DNA of 44,490 bases from Bacteroidales bacterium (lineage in GTDB: Bacteria > Bacteroidota > Bacteroidia > Bacteroidales > JACABE01). The stretch covers positions 37,545-82,034 of the forward strand of contig JAHEYQ010000013.1 of assembly GCA_023251515.1 (NCBI GenBank), given 5' to 3'. The notes beneath the pieces are model-generated. The model worked only from the letters and a program-made list of their open reading frames with translations, was not told the DNA's origin and made no database searches. How positions within the stretch are numbered: position 1 is the first letter of the stretch; each line of letters starts with the position of its first letter. Below are positions 25,199 to 34,784 of this stretch, one piece after another. The position numbers and the translations under genes were made by a program.

Positions 25199-27010
25199 AT
25201 GAAGAAAACAATTACAATTTTTTTATCACTTATTATGGTGATATTGATGGGCTTAAATGTAAAAGCTCAGATTACATTAACTGGTTCTTCCTATACTCAA
25301 AATTTTGATGGTATTGGAACGGGATATCCTATTGGTTGGGTTGTAAAATTGCATGCAACAGCTGCTGCATTGGGAACAGATACTGTTCTTACAACAACCA
25401 AAACAAAATGGATTAGTAACACAAAAGGAGCATATAATTATGCATCTGCAGATGGATTAACATCAACATCGGACTCTGCTGTTCAAATGGCTTCTACAGA
25501 TAGAGCTTTAGGGTTTAGACAAACTAGTGCTGTTGGAGATCCTGGAGTAGCATTTACAATGCAGATTGCAAATACTACTAATATGAATTCTTTTACACTT
25601 TCATTTAAATTACAATCATTAGATGCCACTTCTCCAAGAATAACAACATGGAAGGTTCAATATGCAACTGGAGCTACTCCAACAACATTTACTGATTTAA
25701 CAACAGCTCCAACTGCTATTACAACTGGTGGTTCTGCATGGACAAATACTGATGTAACTGCAAATTTTGGTGCATTACTTGATAATCAATCTGGTCCTAT
25801 TTGGATAAGAATTGTTACCTTATCTACTTCTACAGGTAGTGGAAACAGACCAACTTCTGCAATTGATGATGTTAATTTAACATGGACAAATGGTGCTGCA
25901 ACAACTGTTGCTGCTCCTGTTTTTACCCCAGGTGCTGGTACTTATTTTGGCTCTGTTAATGTTAGTTTAGCAAGTTCAACTTCAGGCGCTTCAATTTATT
26001 ATACAACTGACGGAAGTACTCCTACAATTTCATCTACTTTATATTCAGCTCCTTTTGCTATTGCGCAAACTTCTACAGTTAATGCAATAGCTGTTAAAAC
26101 CGGATTAACAAACAGTTCTGTTGCTACAGCAACTTATACTATCAGCGTTCCAGTTTCTTGTGCAACTATTGCTGAATTAAGAGCTAAACCAGCAGATAAT
26201 TCAACAATTTATAAATTAGCTGGTGAGGCTATATTAACTTGTAAAATCACTAATAGAAATCAAAAATATATTCAGGATGCAAGTGCAGCAATTTTAATTG
26301 ATGATCCAACTCCAGCAAAAATTACAACAGTTTATAATGTTGGTGATGGAATTACTGGAATTACTGGTAAATTATACAATTATTTTGGACTTTTAGAATT
26401 TGTTCCTATTCAGGATCCAGGTGTTGCTACTTCTGGACAAAATGACCCTGCTCCATTAGTATTAACTGCTGCTAATATGTTAGATACCACATTAATGAAA
26501 AATCATCAGGCAAAATTAATTAAACTTGAAAATATTTCTTTTGCAGCAACCGGTCTTTTTGCAAATGGTAAAAAATATAAAATGACACAAGGTACAACAA
26601 CAGATTCTTTATTTTATGCTTATATTTATAGTACAGATTATATTGGATTAAATATTCCATCAGGAAATGGTTCTGTAGTTGGTGTGGTTAATTTTTCTTA
26701 TAATAAATATTATATTACAGCACGTAATAAAATGGATATTAGTTTGTTAACTGGAATAAACGAAGTTGAAAATAATGTTATTGGTGTTTATCCAAATCCT
26801 TCAAATGGAAAATTTACCATAAATACAGATAAATTAAATAATGGTCAAGTGAAGATTTATTCAATGGTTGGAAATTTAGTTATATCAAGAGAAATTTCTA
26901 AAGAAAACAATGAATTTGATTTATCTTCATTTGGAAAAGGAATGTATTTTGTTAACTTTACAGATTCTAAATCAGGAAAATCCTGGACAGAAAAATTAGT
27001 TGTAAAATAA
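25199..27010 (+). CDS. T9SS-sorted secreted protein with DUF5689-like domain
   Basis: 603 residues. Order: signal peptide to about 23 (NVKAQ); a beta-rich anchor-type domain to about 235; a chitobiase C-terminal-like module (IYYTTDGSTPTISSTLYSAP, about 265-284); a DUF5689-like OB-fold region (about 316-520) with CATIAELRAKPADNSTIY and ILIDDPTPAKITTVYNVGDG; and a type A T9SS sorting tail beginning GVYPNPSNGKFTI and ending LVVK. It would cross the outer membrane through T9SS and be released or attached to the surface. No catalytic site is recognisable. A close paralogue follows after a near-identical terminator. Confidence 0.85.
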   Translation: MKKTITIFLSLIMVILMGLNVKAQITLTGSSYTQNFDGIGTGYPIGWVVKLHATAAALGTDTVLTTTKTKWISNTKGAYNYASADGLTSTSDSAVQMASTDRALGFRQTSAVGDPGVAFTMQIANTTNMNSFTLSFKLQSLDATSPRITTWKVQYATGATPTTFTDLTTAPTAITTGGSAWTNTDVTANFGALLDNQSGPIWIRIVTLSTSTGSGNRPTSAIDDVNLTWTNGAATTVAAPVFTPGAGTYFGSVNVSLASSTSGASIYYTTDGSTPTISSTLYSAPFAIAQTSTVNAIAVKTGLTNSSVATATYTISVPVSCATIAELRAKPADNSTIYKLAGEAILTCKITNRNQKYIQDASAAILIDDPTPAKITTVYNVGDGITGITGKLYNYFGLLEFVPIQDPGVATSGQNDPAPLVLTAANMLDTTLMKNHQAKLIKLENISFAATGLFANGKKYKMTQGTTTDSLFYAYIYSTDYIGLNIPSGNGSVVGVVNFSYNKYYITARNKMDISLLTGINEVENNVIGVYPNPSNGKFTINTDKLNNGQVKIYSMVGNLVISREISKENNEFDLSSFGKGMYFVNFTDSKSGKSWTEKLVVK

Positions 27011-27028
27011 TTGGTTTATATAAATGAC

Positions 27029-27058
27029 AAAAAGGCATTCGGAATCGGATGCCTTTTT
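27029..27058 (+). terminator. Terminator of the first cargo gene
   Basis: AAAAAGGCATTC (27029-27040) pairs with GGATGCCTTTTT (27047-27058) with one G-U, ending in five T. It is nearly the same sequence as the terminator at 30581-30610 behind the paralogous gene. Confidence 0.9.
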
Positions 27059-27104
27059 GCTTATAAAATAAAAAAAACTTTTATAAATTTAAAAAACAAA
27101 CAAA

Positions 27105-30100
27105 ATGAAAAAAATTTATGGATTATTATCAGCTTTTTTTGTGTTGGTAATGTTGGGGTTTAATGCAAACGCCCAGATTAACTTAACAGGTACTTCATAT
27201 TCAGAATCATTTGATGGAATAAGTATGGGTTTCCCAATAGGTTGGAAAATAAAACTTCACTCTACAGCTAATGCTTTGGGAACAGATACTGTTCTTACAA
27301 CAACAAAAACAAGATGGAGTAGTACAACTAGAGGAGCATTCAATTATGCTTCTGCTGATGGATTAACTGCAACTTCTGATACTGCTACACAAGCCAACTC
27401 TCTAGATAGAGTAATGGGATTCAGACAAACAAGCACAGTAGGAGATCCTGGTGTTGCATATACAATGGAAATTGCAAATACTATTAACAGAAATTCTTTT
27501 TCAATGAATTTTAAATTACAATCTTTAGATGCAAGTTCACCAAGAATTGTAACATGGAAATTGCAATTTGGTATTGGTGCAGCTCCTACAACTTTTACAG
27601 ATATTGTGACTATTCCAGCAACTACTACAACTGGTGGGTCTTCATGGACTAATACAATTATTGCAGCTGATTTTGGTGCTTTATTAGATAATCAATCTGA
27701 ACCAGTTTGGATTAGAATAGTTACATTATCAACATCTACTGGAAGTGGAAACAGACCAACATCAGCAATTGATGATGTAAATTTAACATGGACAAATGGT
27801 GCTGCAACTTCTGTAGCAACCCCTGTTTTTACTCCAGTAACTGGTACATATTTCGGTTCAGTTAATGTAAGCATAGCAAGTCCTACAGCAGGTGCGACTA
27901 TTTATTATACAACAGACGGAAGTACTCCGACTATAGCATCTGCTTTGTATTCAGCTCCTTTTGCAATTACTCAAACATCTACAGTTAACGCAATTGCAGT
28001 TAAAACAGGATTAACAAACAGTACAATTTCATCTGCAACATATACTATAAATATACCTGTTTTATGTGCTAATATAGCTGAGTTAAGAGCCAAACCAGCT
28101 GATAATTCAACAATATATAAATTATCTGGAGAGGCAATTCTGACATGTAAAATTGCAAACAGAAATCAAAAATATATTCAGGATTCAACTGCTGCAATTT
28201 TAATTGATGATCCAACAACCCCAGCAAAAATTACCTCAGTTTATAATGTTGGTGATGGTATTACAGGAATTACAGGTAAGCTTTACAATTATTTTGGTTT
28301 ATTAGAATTTATTCCTATTCAAGATCCTGGTATTGCTACCTCTTCTTTTAATGCTGTAAATCCTTTGATTGTTACTGCAGCAAATATTCAAGATACTACT
28401 TTTATGAAAAATCATCAATCAAAGTTAATAAAAATCGAAAATGTTAGTTTCTCTGATGCTAATGGTGTAAATTTATTTTCTAATGGTAAAAAATATAGAA
28501 TGACTCAGGGCACTTTAACTGATACTTTGTTTTATGCTTATATTTTTTCAATCGATTATATTAATACTTACTTACCTTCAGGTTTAGGTAATATTACAGG
28601 GGTAGTTAATTTTTCAAAGAACCTTAATTATATAACTGCACGTAATTCTGCTGATTTTTCGTTTATAACAAGCCCAATAGTTACTACTGGTTCTGTTACT
28701 TCAATATTAGCTACAACTGCAACGGTTGCTGGAGAAGTAACAAATGATGGAGGTTCTGCAATTACTGAAAGAGGAATTTGCTGGAGTACATCTGCAAATC
28801 CTTCTATTAACGACTCTAAAGTTATTGTTGCTGGAACGACTGGTGTTTTTAGTGGAAATCTTACATTATTAACAGGTTCTACCAATTATCATGTAAGAGC
28901 TTATGCTACAAATAATGTAGGAACTAGTTATGGTAGCGATATTACATTTACAACCGCAGTTGATACAATTATTTGTACTTCAATTGCTGATTTACGTTCA
29001 AAATCAGCAAATAATACCACAATTTATAAATTATCTAGTGAAGTAATTTTAACTTGCAAAATTACAAATAGAAATCAAAAATATATTCAGGATGCAACTG
29101 CTGCAATTCTGATTGATGATCCAAATCCTGCTAAAATAACAACAGTTTATAACGTTGGTGATGGTATTACAGGTATTAGAGGTAAATTGGAAAACTATTT
29201 TGGTTTATTGGAATTTCATCCAATTGCAGATCCCGGAGTTGCAACCTCTACTTCTAATGTGGTTAGTCCATTGATTGTTACAGCAGCAAATATTCAGGAT
29301 ACAACTTTTATGAAAAATCATCAGGCAAAATTGATAAAAATAGAAAATGTAAGCTTCACTGATGCTAATGGTGTTAATAAATTTGTCAATGGTAAAAAAT
29401 ACAGGATGACGCAGAATACAATTACAGATTCTTTGTTTTATACTTATATTTTTTCAATTGATTATATAAATACATTCTTGCCTTCTGGTTTAGGTAATGT
29501 TACTGGTGTTGTAAATTTTACCAAGAACCTTTATTATATTACTGCTCGTAATGCTGCTGATTTATCATTTACAGCTTTGCCTGATACAGCTGGTGTAATA
29601 ACTGGTAGTACAACTGTTTGTCAGGGGCAAACAAATGTAATATATTCAGTTCCAGCTATTGCAAATGCTACTTCATATATGTGGACATTGCCTGCTGGTT
29701 TTACAGGTACAAGTTTTGGAAATTCAATCACATTATCGGTAAGTAATAATGCAGTTTCTGGTAATATAAGTGTAAATGGTTTAAATGGCAATGGCAATGG
29801 TGTTGCTTCAACTTTATCCATTACTGTTAATCAATTACCTGCTGCTGCTGGAGTGATTACTGGTTCTCAGCTTGTTTGTGAAGGAAGTTTAAATCAATTA
29901 TATCATATATCAACAGTTCAAAATGCTTTAAATTACCAATGGTCTTATCAAGGTACAGGTGTTATGATTAATGGAAATGATACTTCTGCAATAGTAAATT
30001 ATAATATGGCATCAACTTCAGGATTCTTGGTTGTAAAACCTGTAAATTCTTGTGGTATTGGTGATTCGTCAAAACTTGCTATTACGATTAATCCAATTCC

Positions 30101-30560
30101 TGTTACTCCGATTATTACTAAAAACGGGAATACATTAACATCTAATGCATCTTCTGGTAACCAATGGTTTAATACAACTACCGGAATAATAAATAATGCA
30201 ACAGCAACAACTTATTTACCACAGCAAAATGGTTATTATTTTGTAATTGTTACATTAAATGGTTGTAGTTCCGATTCTTCTAATATTATTCATTATGATA
30301 ATACTGGTATAAATAATATTGAAAACAATAAAACCGAAATTTATCCAAATCCAACGAATGGAAAATTTAGTTTAAATATAAACAAAGCTGAAGTTGGCGA
30401 TGTTAAAATTTATTCAATGCATGGTAGTTTAATTCTTTCTAAAGAAGTAATTGAAGGTATTAATGAATTTGACCTTTCTGCTTTTGGAAAAGGAATTTAT
30501 TTTGTCAAATTTACTGATAAAAAGGGAAAATCTTTAACCGAAAAATTGATTGTCAGATAA
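27105..30560 (+). CDS. Large T9SS-sorted paralogue with two DUF5689-like domains
   Basis: 1151 residues. The first about 520 align with the upstream protein along nearly their whole length: signal peptide (NANAQ), anchor domain, chitobiase-like module IYYTTDGSTPTIASALYSAP and a DUF5689-like domain. A fibronectin-III-like domain follows (ATVAGEVTNDGGSAITERGI, about 540-560), then a second DUF5689-like copy (about 625-825), two PKD/Ig-like modules starting GVITGSTTVCQG and GVITGSQLVCEG, and a T9SS tail (IYPNPTNGKFSLNI...LIVR). It is a repeat-built surface or secreted protein, perhaps for adhesion or binding, with no visible enzyme site. Confidence 0.85.
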   Translation: MKKIYGLLSAFFVLVMLGFNANAQINLTGTSYSESFDGISMGFPIGWKIKLHSTANALGTDTVLTTTKTRWSSTTRGAFNYASADGLTATSDTATQANSLDRVMGFRQTSTVGDPGVAYTMEIANTINRNSFSMNFKLQSLDASSPRIVTWKLQFGIGAAPTTFTDIVTIPATTTTGGSSWTNTIIAADFGALLDNQSEPVWIRIVTLSTSTGSGNRPTSAIDDVNLTWTNGAATSVATPVFTPVTGTYFGSVNVSIASPTAGATIYYTTDGSTPTIASALYSAPFAITQTSTVNAIAVKTGLTNSTISSATYTINIPVLCANIAELRAKPADNSTIYKLSGEAILTCKIANRNQKYIQDSTAAILIDDPTTPAKITSVYNVGDGITGITGKLYNYFGLLEFIPIQDPGIATSSFNAVNPLIVTAANIQDTTFMKNHQSKLIKIENVSFSDANGVNLFSNGKKYRMTQGTLTDTLFYAYIFSIDYINTYLPSGLGNITGVVNFSKNLNYITARNSADFSFITSPIVTTGSVTSILATTATVAGEVTNDGGSAITERGICWSTSANPSINDSKVIVAGTTGVFSGNLTLLTGSTNYHVRAYATNNVGTSYGSDITFTTAVDTIICTSIADLRSKSANNTTIYKLSSEVILTCKITNRNQKYIQDATAAILIDDPNPAKITTVYNVGDGITGIRGKLENYFGLLEFHPIADPGVATSTSNVVSPLIVTAANIQDTTFMKNHQAKLIKIENVSFTDANGVNKFVNGKKYRMTQNTITDSLFYTYIFSIDYINTFLPSGLGNVTGVVNFTKNLYYITARNAADLSFTALPDTAGVITGSTTVCQGQTNVIYSVPAIANATSYMWTLPAGFTGTSFGNSITLSVSNNAVSGNISVNGLNGNGNGVASTLSITVNQLPAAAGVITGSQLVCEGSLNQLYHISTVQNALNYQWSYQGTGVMINGNDTSAIVNYNMASTSGFLVVKPVNSCGIGDSSKLAITINPIPVTPIITKNGNTLTSNASSGNQWFNTTTGIINNATATTYLPQQNGYYFVIVTLNGCSSDSSNIIHYDNTGINNIENNKTEIYPNPTNGKFSLNINKAEVGDVKIYSMHGSLILSKEVIEGINEFDLSAFGKGIYFVKFTDKKGKSLTEKLIVR

Positions 30561-30580
30561 TTGTAATGATTCTGTAAATA

Positions 30581-30610
30581 AAAAAGGCATCCGATTTCGG
30601 ATGCCTTTTT
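30581..30610. terminator. Bidirectional terminator behind the second cargo gene
   Basis: AAAAAGGCATCCGA (30581-30594) and TCGGATGCCTTTTT (30597-30610) are exact inverted copies. The stop codon of the convergent glycosyltransferase gene (30609-30611) overlaps its right end, so it serves both genes. Confidence 0.92.
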
Positions 30611-31742
30611 ATTTTACATCAAAAACCAATTGAAGTAATTTATTTAGATTAGATTGGTTTGAAAAATTCTGATTTAGTATTCTTTCTCTTTCTTCCAAAT
30701 CTTTGTAGTTAAACTCTTTAGTAAATATTTTATTGATTGTATTTTTAATATCTTCGTTTGTATCTGCTATAAAGCATAGTTCGTGTAAATTGGTGCCAGC
30801 CAGCATTTTGTTGTTTACCAAACAGTATCTTCCATTATATAAAGTATTTAAGAGTTTTAATTTTAATCCGGTTTCCTGAAAAGTAAGTAAAATATTTATT
30901 TGTGCTTCGCTTATTAATTCATGCATTTTCTGCTCATTAGGATTTTCTATAAGTTTGATATGTTGATATTTGGCTGTCAGGTTTTTTAATTTATTTCCCG
31001 GATTTAATCCTGCTATAACAAAAGGTAATTTAATTTCATTGAAAATATTTTCGATTAAATAGCAAGCAGCTTCCTCATTTTCAGCTACAGAAAGATTTCC
31101 ATGATATAAAATATAACTACCGATTCCCTGTTTAACCTTTAAATTTTCATTCGGATGAAAACTTGGCAAATAGCAAATTTTGTTTTCGGGATAGTTTTTA
31201 TGTAAGTAAAATGTGTCTTTTTCTGATACAACAAGCATTAAATCAGCATTTTTTAATGTAGATTGAAAAAGTTTTAACTTGAAACTTTCCGTAATAAAAT
31301 ATAGTTTTTTGAATATATTTCGCTCAGATTTGAATAAATGATAATAATAATGATGTTCAATGTTACTTTCGCGATAAATTTTAATACGGTCTTTAAGTCT
31401 TTTATCATCAATATAATAACAAGTATGCAATCCTTCAAATAATATCGGATAGTTATCTTTAATCAAATTATTAATTAAATCTTGTGATTTTCTGCTTTTT
31501 ACAATATATGGCTTGAGGCTTATATTAGAGATAATGCCTGTTTTCCGTTTGTAATACTTTATTTCGAAACAAATCTTTTTTAATTCATCAGGGAAATTTC
31601 TTCCATATTCAAAACAATGCAAGTGTATCTTAATACCAGCATTATACAAAGCTTTAATTTTATAGAAAACATCAATTACACCACCATAATTTGCAGGGTA
31701 GGGTACGTTAAATGATATAATGTGTAGATGTTTATCTGTCAT
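30609..31742 (-). CDS. GT-B-fold glycosyltransferase (group 1 / GT4-like)
   Basis: 377 residues without a signal peptide. The N-terminus HIISFNVPYPANYGGVIDVFYKIKAL (about 7-32; key part PYPANYGG) is the nucleotide-sugar transferase entry loop of GT4-type enzymes, and the C-terminal half shows SYILYHGNLSVAENEEA, LPFVIAGLNPG and a Glu-containing EAQINILLTFQETGLKLKLL, the usual donor-binding region. It would transfer a sugar from an activated donor to a surface glycan or protein in the cytoplasm. It ends inside the terminator of the cargo gene and starts 6 bases behind porQ, so the two are probably cotranscribed. The acceptor is unknown. Confidence 0.8.
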   Translation of the reverse strand: MTDKHLHIISFNVPYPANYGGVIDVFYKIKALYNAGIKIHLHCFEYGRNFPDELKKICFEIKYYKRKTGIISNISLKPYIVKSRKSQDLINNLIKDNYPILFEGLHTCYYIDDKRLKDRIKIYRESNIEHHYYYHLFKSERNIFKKLYFITESFKLKLFQSTLKNADLMLVVSEKDTFYLHKNYPENKICYLPSFHPNENLKVKQGIGSYILYHGNLSVAENEEAACYLIENIFNEIKLPFVIAGLNPGNKLKNLTAKYQHIKLIENPNEQKMHELISEAQINILLTFQETGLKLKLLNTLYNGRYCLVNNKMLAGTNLHELCFIADTNEDIKNTINKIFTKEFNYKDLEERERILNQNFSNQSNLNKLLQLVFDVK

Positions 31743-31748
31743 TAATAT

Positions 31749-32795
31749 TTAAAACTCAGAAATATTAGTTGCAATTGTGAAAAAATGAGATGAACCTGCA
31801 AGGTGTTGAATTACATTGGCATAGCTTAAATAAAATTTTGACACTTTAAACCCGAAACCCCATGAAAAGCCAACTGTTGAAAGTGCTGATTCAACTTTCA
31901 TTTCCTGACGGCGCTGATAATTGTATCCAAGTCGGATATTGAAATTTTCGGATGGAATAAATTCAACACCTGCAACCACATGCCTCATTAGCTTATCACC
32001 AAATATTGCAGCTTCTGTTTTTTCAATCTTTTCACCGGTTAATGGATCAATTTTTATTGTTGGATTTAATGGGTCTTCGTAAGTAATATCCCATTTTTCA
32101 AGGTGATTTAATAAGAGAGAGAAGCGAAACGGAGCATGTTTAAGCCTTTTTGATAAACCTAACTGAATCTCGAATGGTAAATTTTCATGGTTGCCTTCAG
32201 TATAATAAGATAATTGTCTGCCAATATTTTTCATCATCAACGAAGCTGTAAATCTTTTTGCTGTATTATTATAAGTTGCTGCCAAATCAACTGCAAAACC
32301 AAATGAATTGTATGTTTCAAAATTTGAGTTAATCAATTTCAAATTTGAACCAAGGCTGAAGTTTGAATCCAGCATTTTTGACCAACCAATATTAAAAGCG
32401 TATTCTCCGGCTTTAAAAGTCCCTGAAGTCTGACCTGTAGGGTCTGCATAAATGAAGCTTCCGTAATTTATATATTGCAAACTGCCTACAAATGTACCTA
32501 ATTTTTTGAAAGATTGAGCATAAGCTGCAAATCCGTAATTGATATCTGAAAAATAATTTACGTAATTAATTGCAAGTTTTCTGCTCATTTTATCTGTAAT
32601 AAGTGATGGATTTGCTATTGCCAATGTGATATCGTTATCTTTAATAGCTAAAAAATTACCACCCATTGCAGCAATTCGTGCTGAATTAGGTAAAGTTAAA
32701 AACTGATATGTTTTTGAACCTCCTGTTTGTGCATAAGTTTTAGTGTAAATTGCAGTAATTATAACAATTATAATGAATACGATTGATTTCTTCAC
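31749..32795 (-). CDS. porQ: T9SS-associated outer-membrane protein PorQ
   Basis: 348 residues with a signal peptide ending near TYAQ (about 22). The mature start TYQFLTLPNSARIAAMGGNF is the signature of PorQ/PorV-type FadL-like beta-barrels, and the remainder consists of amphipathic strands ending in an aromatic strand (HFFTIATNISEF). In Porphyromonas gingivalis PorQ works with PorU, PorV and PorZ in the attachment complex of T9SS. It lies near three genes with T9SS tails. Distinguishing PorQ from PorV rests on length and neighbourhood; PorV is normally beside porU, absent here. Confidence 0.82.
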   Translation of the reverse strand: MKKSIVFIIIVIITAIYTKTYAQTGGSKTYQFLTLPNSARIAAMGGNFLAIKDNDITLAIANPSLITDKMSRKLAINYVNYFSDINYGFAAYAQSFKKLGTFVGSLQYINYGSFIYADPTGQTSGTFKAGEYAFNIGWSKMLDSNFSLGSNLKLINSNFETYNSFGFAVDLAATYNNTAKRFTASLMMKNIGRQLSYYTEGNHENLPFEIQLGLSKRLKHAPFRFSLLLNHLEKWDITYEDPLNPTIKIDPLTGEKIEKTEAAIFGDKLMRHVVAGVEFIPSENFNIRLGYNYQRRQEMKVESALSTVGFSWGFGFKVSKFYLSYANVIQHLAGSSHFFTIATNISEF

Positions 32796-32828
32796 GCTAA
32801 GTTTTTATTATGATTTTGTTTGATAACG

Positions 32829-32836
32829 CAAAAATA
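32829..32836 (-). promoter_or_regulatory. Candidate -7 box for porQ
   Basis: Minus-strand TATTTTTG at 32829-32836, about 34 bases before the porQ ATG, matches TAnnTTTG; the -33 position is poor. Tentative. Confidence 0.35.
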
Positions 32837-32900
32837 GTATCTTTATTTTAATGATGTAGTAAAAAACTGAAATATTGGATTAAAATTTATCTGATTTTAT

Positions 32901-33545
32901 CTATTTTTTCATCATTATCATCAATCCATCTCTGAATGGTAATAATAGATTTTCTACCCGATTATCTTCTTTAATTAATTTATTGAATCTTTGTAAATTA
33001 ATTGTGTCAAAGTCGTTTTTTGTAGCTTCATTTAGTACTTTACCGCTCCACAAAACATTATCAGCAATAATAATTCCCCCTTTTCTCACTTTTTCAATTA
33101 TCATATTAAAATAATTGATATAGTTATCTTTATCTGCGTCAATAAATACCAAATCGAAAATTTCGTCAAACTGAGGTATAATTTGTAATGCATCACCTAT
33201 ATGAAATTTAATATTATTTTCTAGGCCAGATTTTTGAATATAATCTCTCACAATATATTCAAGCTCTTCGTTGATATCAATAGTATGCAAAATTCCATTT
33301 TCAGTTAAACCTTGTGCCAATGCAATTGCTGAATATCCTGTGTAAGTTCCTATTTCAAGTATCCTCTCGGGTTTAATCATACAGCTTAATAATTCAAGTA
33401 GTTTGCCTTGCAAATGTCCTGACAACATCCGTGGTTGCATGATTTTTAAGTGGGTTTCTCTGTTTAATTGCTTTAAAATTTCTGTTTCTTCAGAAGAATA
33501 TTTTGATGCATATTCTTCATAATCAGGGTTAATCATTGTAAACAT
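32901..33545 (-). CDS. SAM-dependent O-methyltransferase
   Basis: 214 residues, the length and pattern of class I catechol-type O-methyltransferases. ILEIGTYTGYSAIALA (about 62-77) binds SAM; DLVFIDADKDNYINYF (about 130-145) carries the metal-binding Asp residues; GGIIIADNVLWSGKV follows. The substrate is unknown; related enzymes methylate catechols and similar phenols. The gene follows the M16 peptidase gene by four bases and is probably cotranscribed with it. A second ATG at codon 4 is an alternative start. Confidence 0.88.
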   Translation of the reverse strand: MFTMINPDYEEYASKYSSEETEILKQLNRETHLKIMQPRMLSGHLQGKLLELLSCMIKPERILEIGTYTGYSAIALAQGLTENGILHTIDINEELEYIVRDYIQKSGLENNIKFHIGDALQIIPQFDEIFDLVFIDADKDNYINYFNMIIEKVRKGGIIIADNVLWSGKVLNEATKNDFDTINLQRFNKLIKEDNRVENLLLPFRDGLMIMMKK

Positions 33546-33549
33546 AAGC

Positions 33550-34776
33550 TTATTTTGATTTGTAATTTAATATGCTCAATTTGCTGTTATCAAAAATTTC
33601 GTTTGCAACTTCCAATATGTTTTCTGAAGTAAGAATATCTATCTTTTTGCAAATTTCTTCAATGTTATCTACTTTATTATAAACCAGATAACTTTTTCCT
33701 ATTGAAAGCATTTCATTTAAATTTGAATCAAATGATAAAGCAACTTGCCCGGTATATTGTTTTTTGAATAAGTGTAATTGATTTATACCAAGTTTATTAT
33801 TTTTTAATTTATCTAATTCTTTTATAACAGTTTGTAGTGCTTTTTCGTAAGTTGAATTATCGGTTCCGAAATAAATGCAAAATAAACCAGTATCTGAATA
33901 GGGAGTGTAACTTGCTTCTATATTGTAAGATAAACCATTTTTTTCTCTTAATGCAATACTTAAACGTGAATTCATTGCCGGACCACCCAATAGATTTGTA
34001 AGAAAAGATAAATCTGTTTTTTTATTGTCATTTAGAGGATAAGCTATATTACCTATTAAACAATGTGATTGAAATGTTTTTTTATTTTTAGAAACAATAC
34101 TTGTTTTATAATTTTCAAATTTTAGTCTTTTATAAGATCTTAAATTCGGTTCGAAAATTCCGAAATATTTTTCGCAAAGTTTTATAATTGCTTTAAAATC
34201 AATTTTACCAACTGAGCAAATAACCATTTCGTCAGTATTATAAACTCTCTTTATAAATTTGATTAAATTTGTAGAATTGTATTTTTTGATTTCTTTTGCT
34301 GAGCCAAGTATAAGATTTCCAAGTGGATGATTTTCATAAACTTGTTGTTCAAATTCATCAAAAATTAATTCTGATGGAGTATCTTTGTACGAACTGATTT
34401 CTTCGATTACCACATCTTTTTCTTTTTTGATTTCTTTTTCAGGAAAAACTGAATTGAAAACAATGTCTGAAAATAAATCGAGTGCTCTAGGGTAGTATTC
34501 CTTTAAAAATGAAGCATAAACAACTGTTTCTTCTTTAGTTGTATAAGCATTTAAATCGCCGCCAACACTGTCGATGCGATTGATAATATGATGTGATTTG
34601 CGTTTTAAGGTTCCTTTAAAAATACAGTGTTCAATAAAATGGGCAATTCCTATTTCATTTTGGAGTTCGTCTCTGGAACCAGTATTAATTATTAAACCAC
34701 AATGTGCAATATTTGAGTTGGTATATTTATGGACCAGTCTGATACCGTTATTTAAACGATGAAATTGATATTCCAT
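33550..34776 (-). CDS. M16-family zinc peptidase
   Basis: 408 residues, one M16 pair of domains. The inverted zinc motif HFIEH is at 46-50 and the distal ligand region EKDVVIEEISSYKD at about 119-132; GGDLNAYTTKEETVVYASF (72-90) is also diagnostic. No signal peptide is visible, so it is probably cytoplasmic or unconventional in location. It resembles the mitochondrial processing peptidase-like PqqL/YmxG group and would cleave peptides. It follows the GldN-like lipoprotein gene by eight bases, suggesting cotranscription. Confidence 0.92.
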   Translation of the reverse strand: MEYQFHRLNNGIRLVHKYTNSNIAHCGLIINTGSRDELQNEIGIAHFIEHCIFKGTLKRKSHHIINRIDSVGGDLNAYTTKEETVVYASFLKEYYPRALDLFSDIVFNSVFPEKEIKKEKDVVIEEISSYKDTPSELIFDEFEQQVYENHPLGNLILGSAKEIKKYNSTNLIKFIKRVYNTDEMVICSVGKIDFKAIIKLCEKYFGIFEPNLRSYKRLKFENYKTSIVSKNKKTFQSHCLIGNIAYPLNDNKKTDLSFLTNLLGGPAMNSRLSIALREKNGLSYNIEASYTPYSDTGLFCIYFGTDNSTYEKALQTVIKELDKLKNNKLGINQLHLFKKQYTGQVALSFDSNLNEMLSIGKSYLVYNKVDNIEEICKKIDILTSENILEVANEIFDNSKLSILNYKSK

Positions 34777-34784
34777 TAAATGGT

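Noticed and set aside
31749..32795. Reading the PorQ-type gene as PorV
   Set aside because: No porU neighbour, and the length of about 350 and mature start fit PorQ better.
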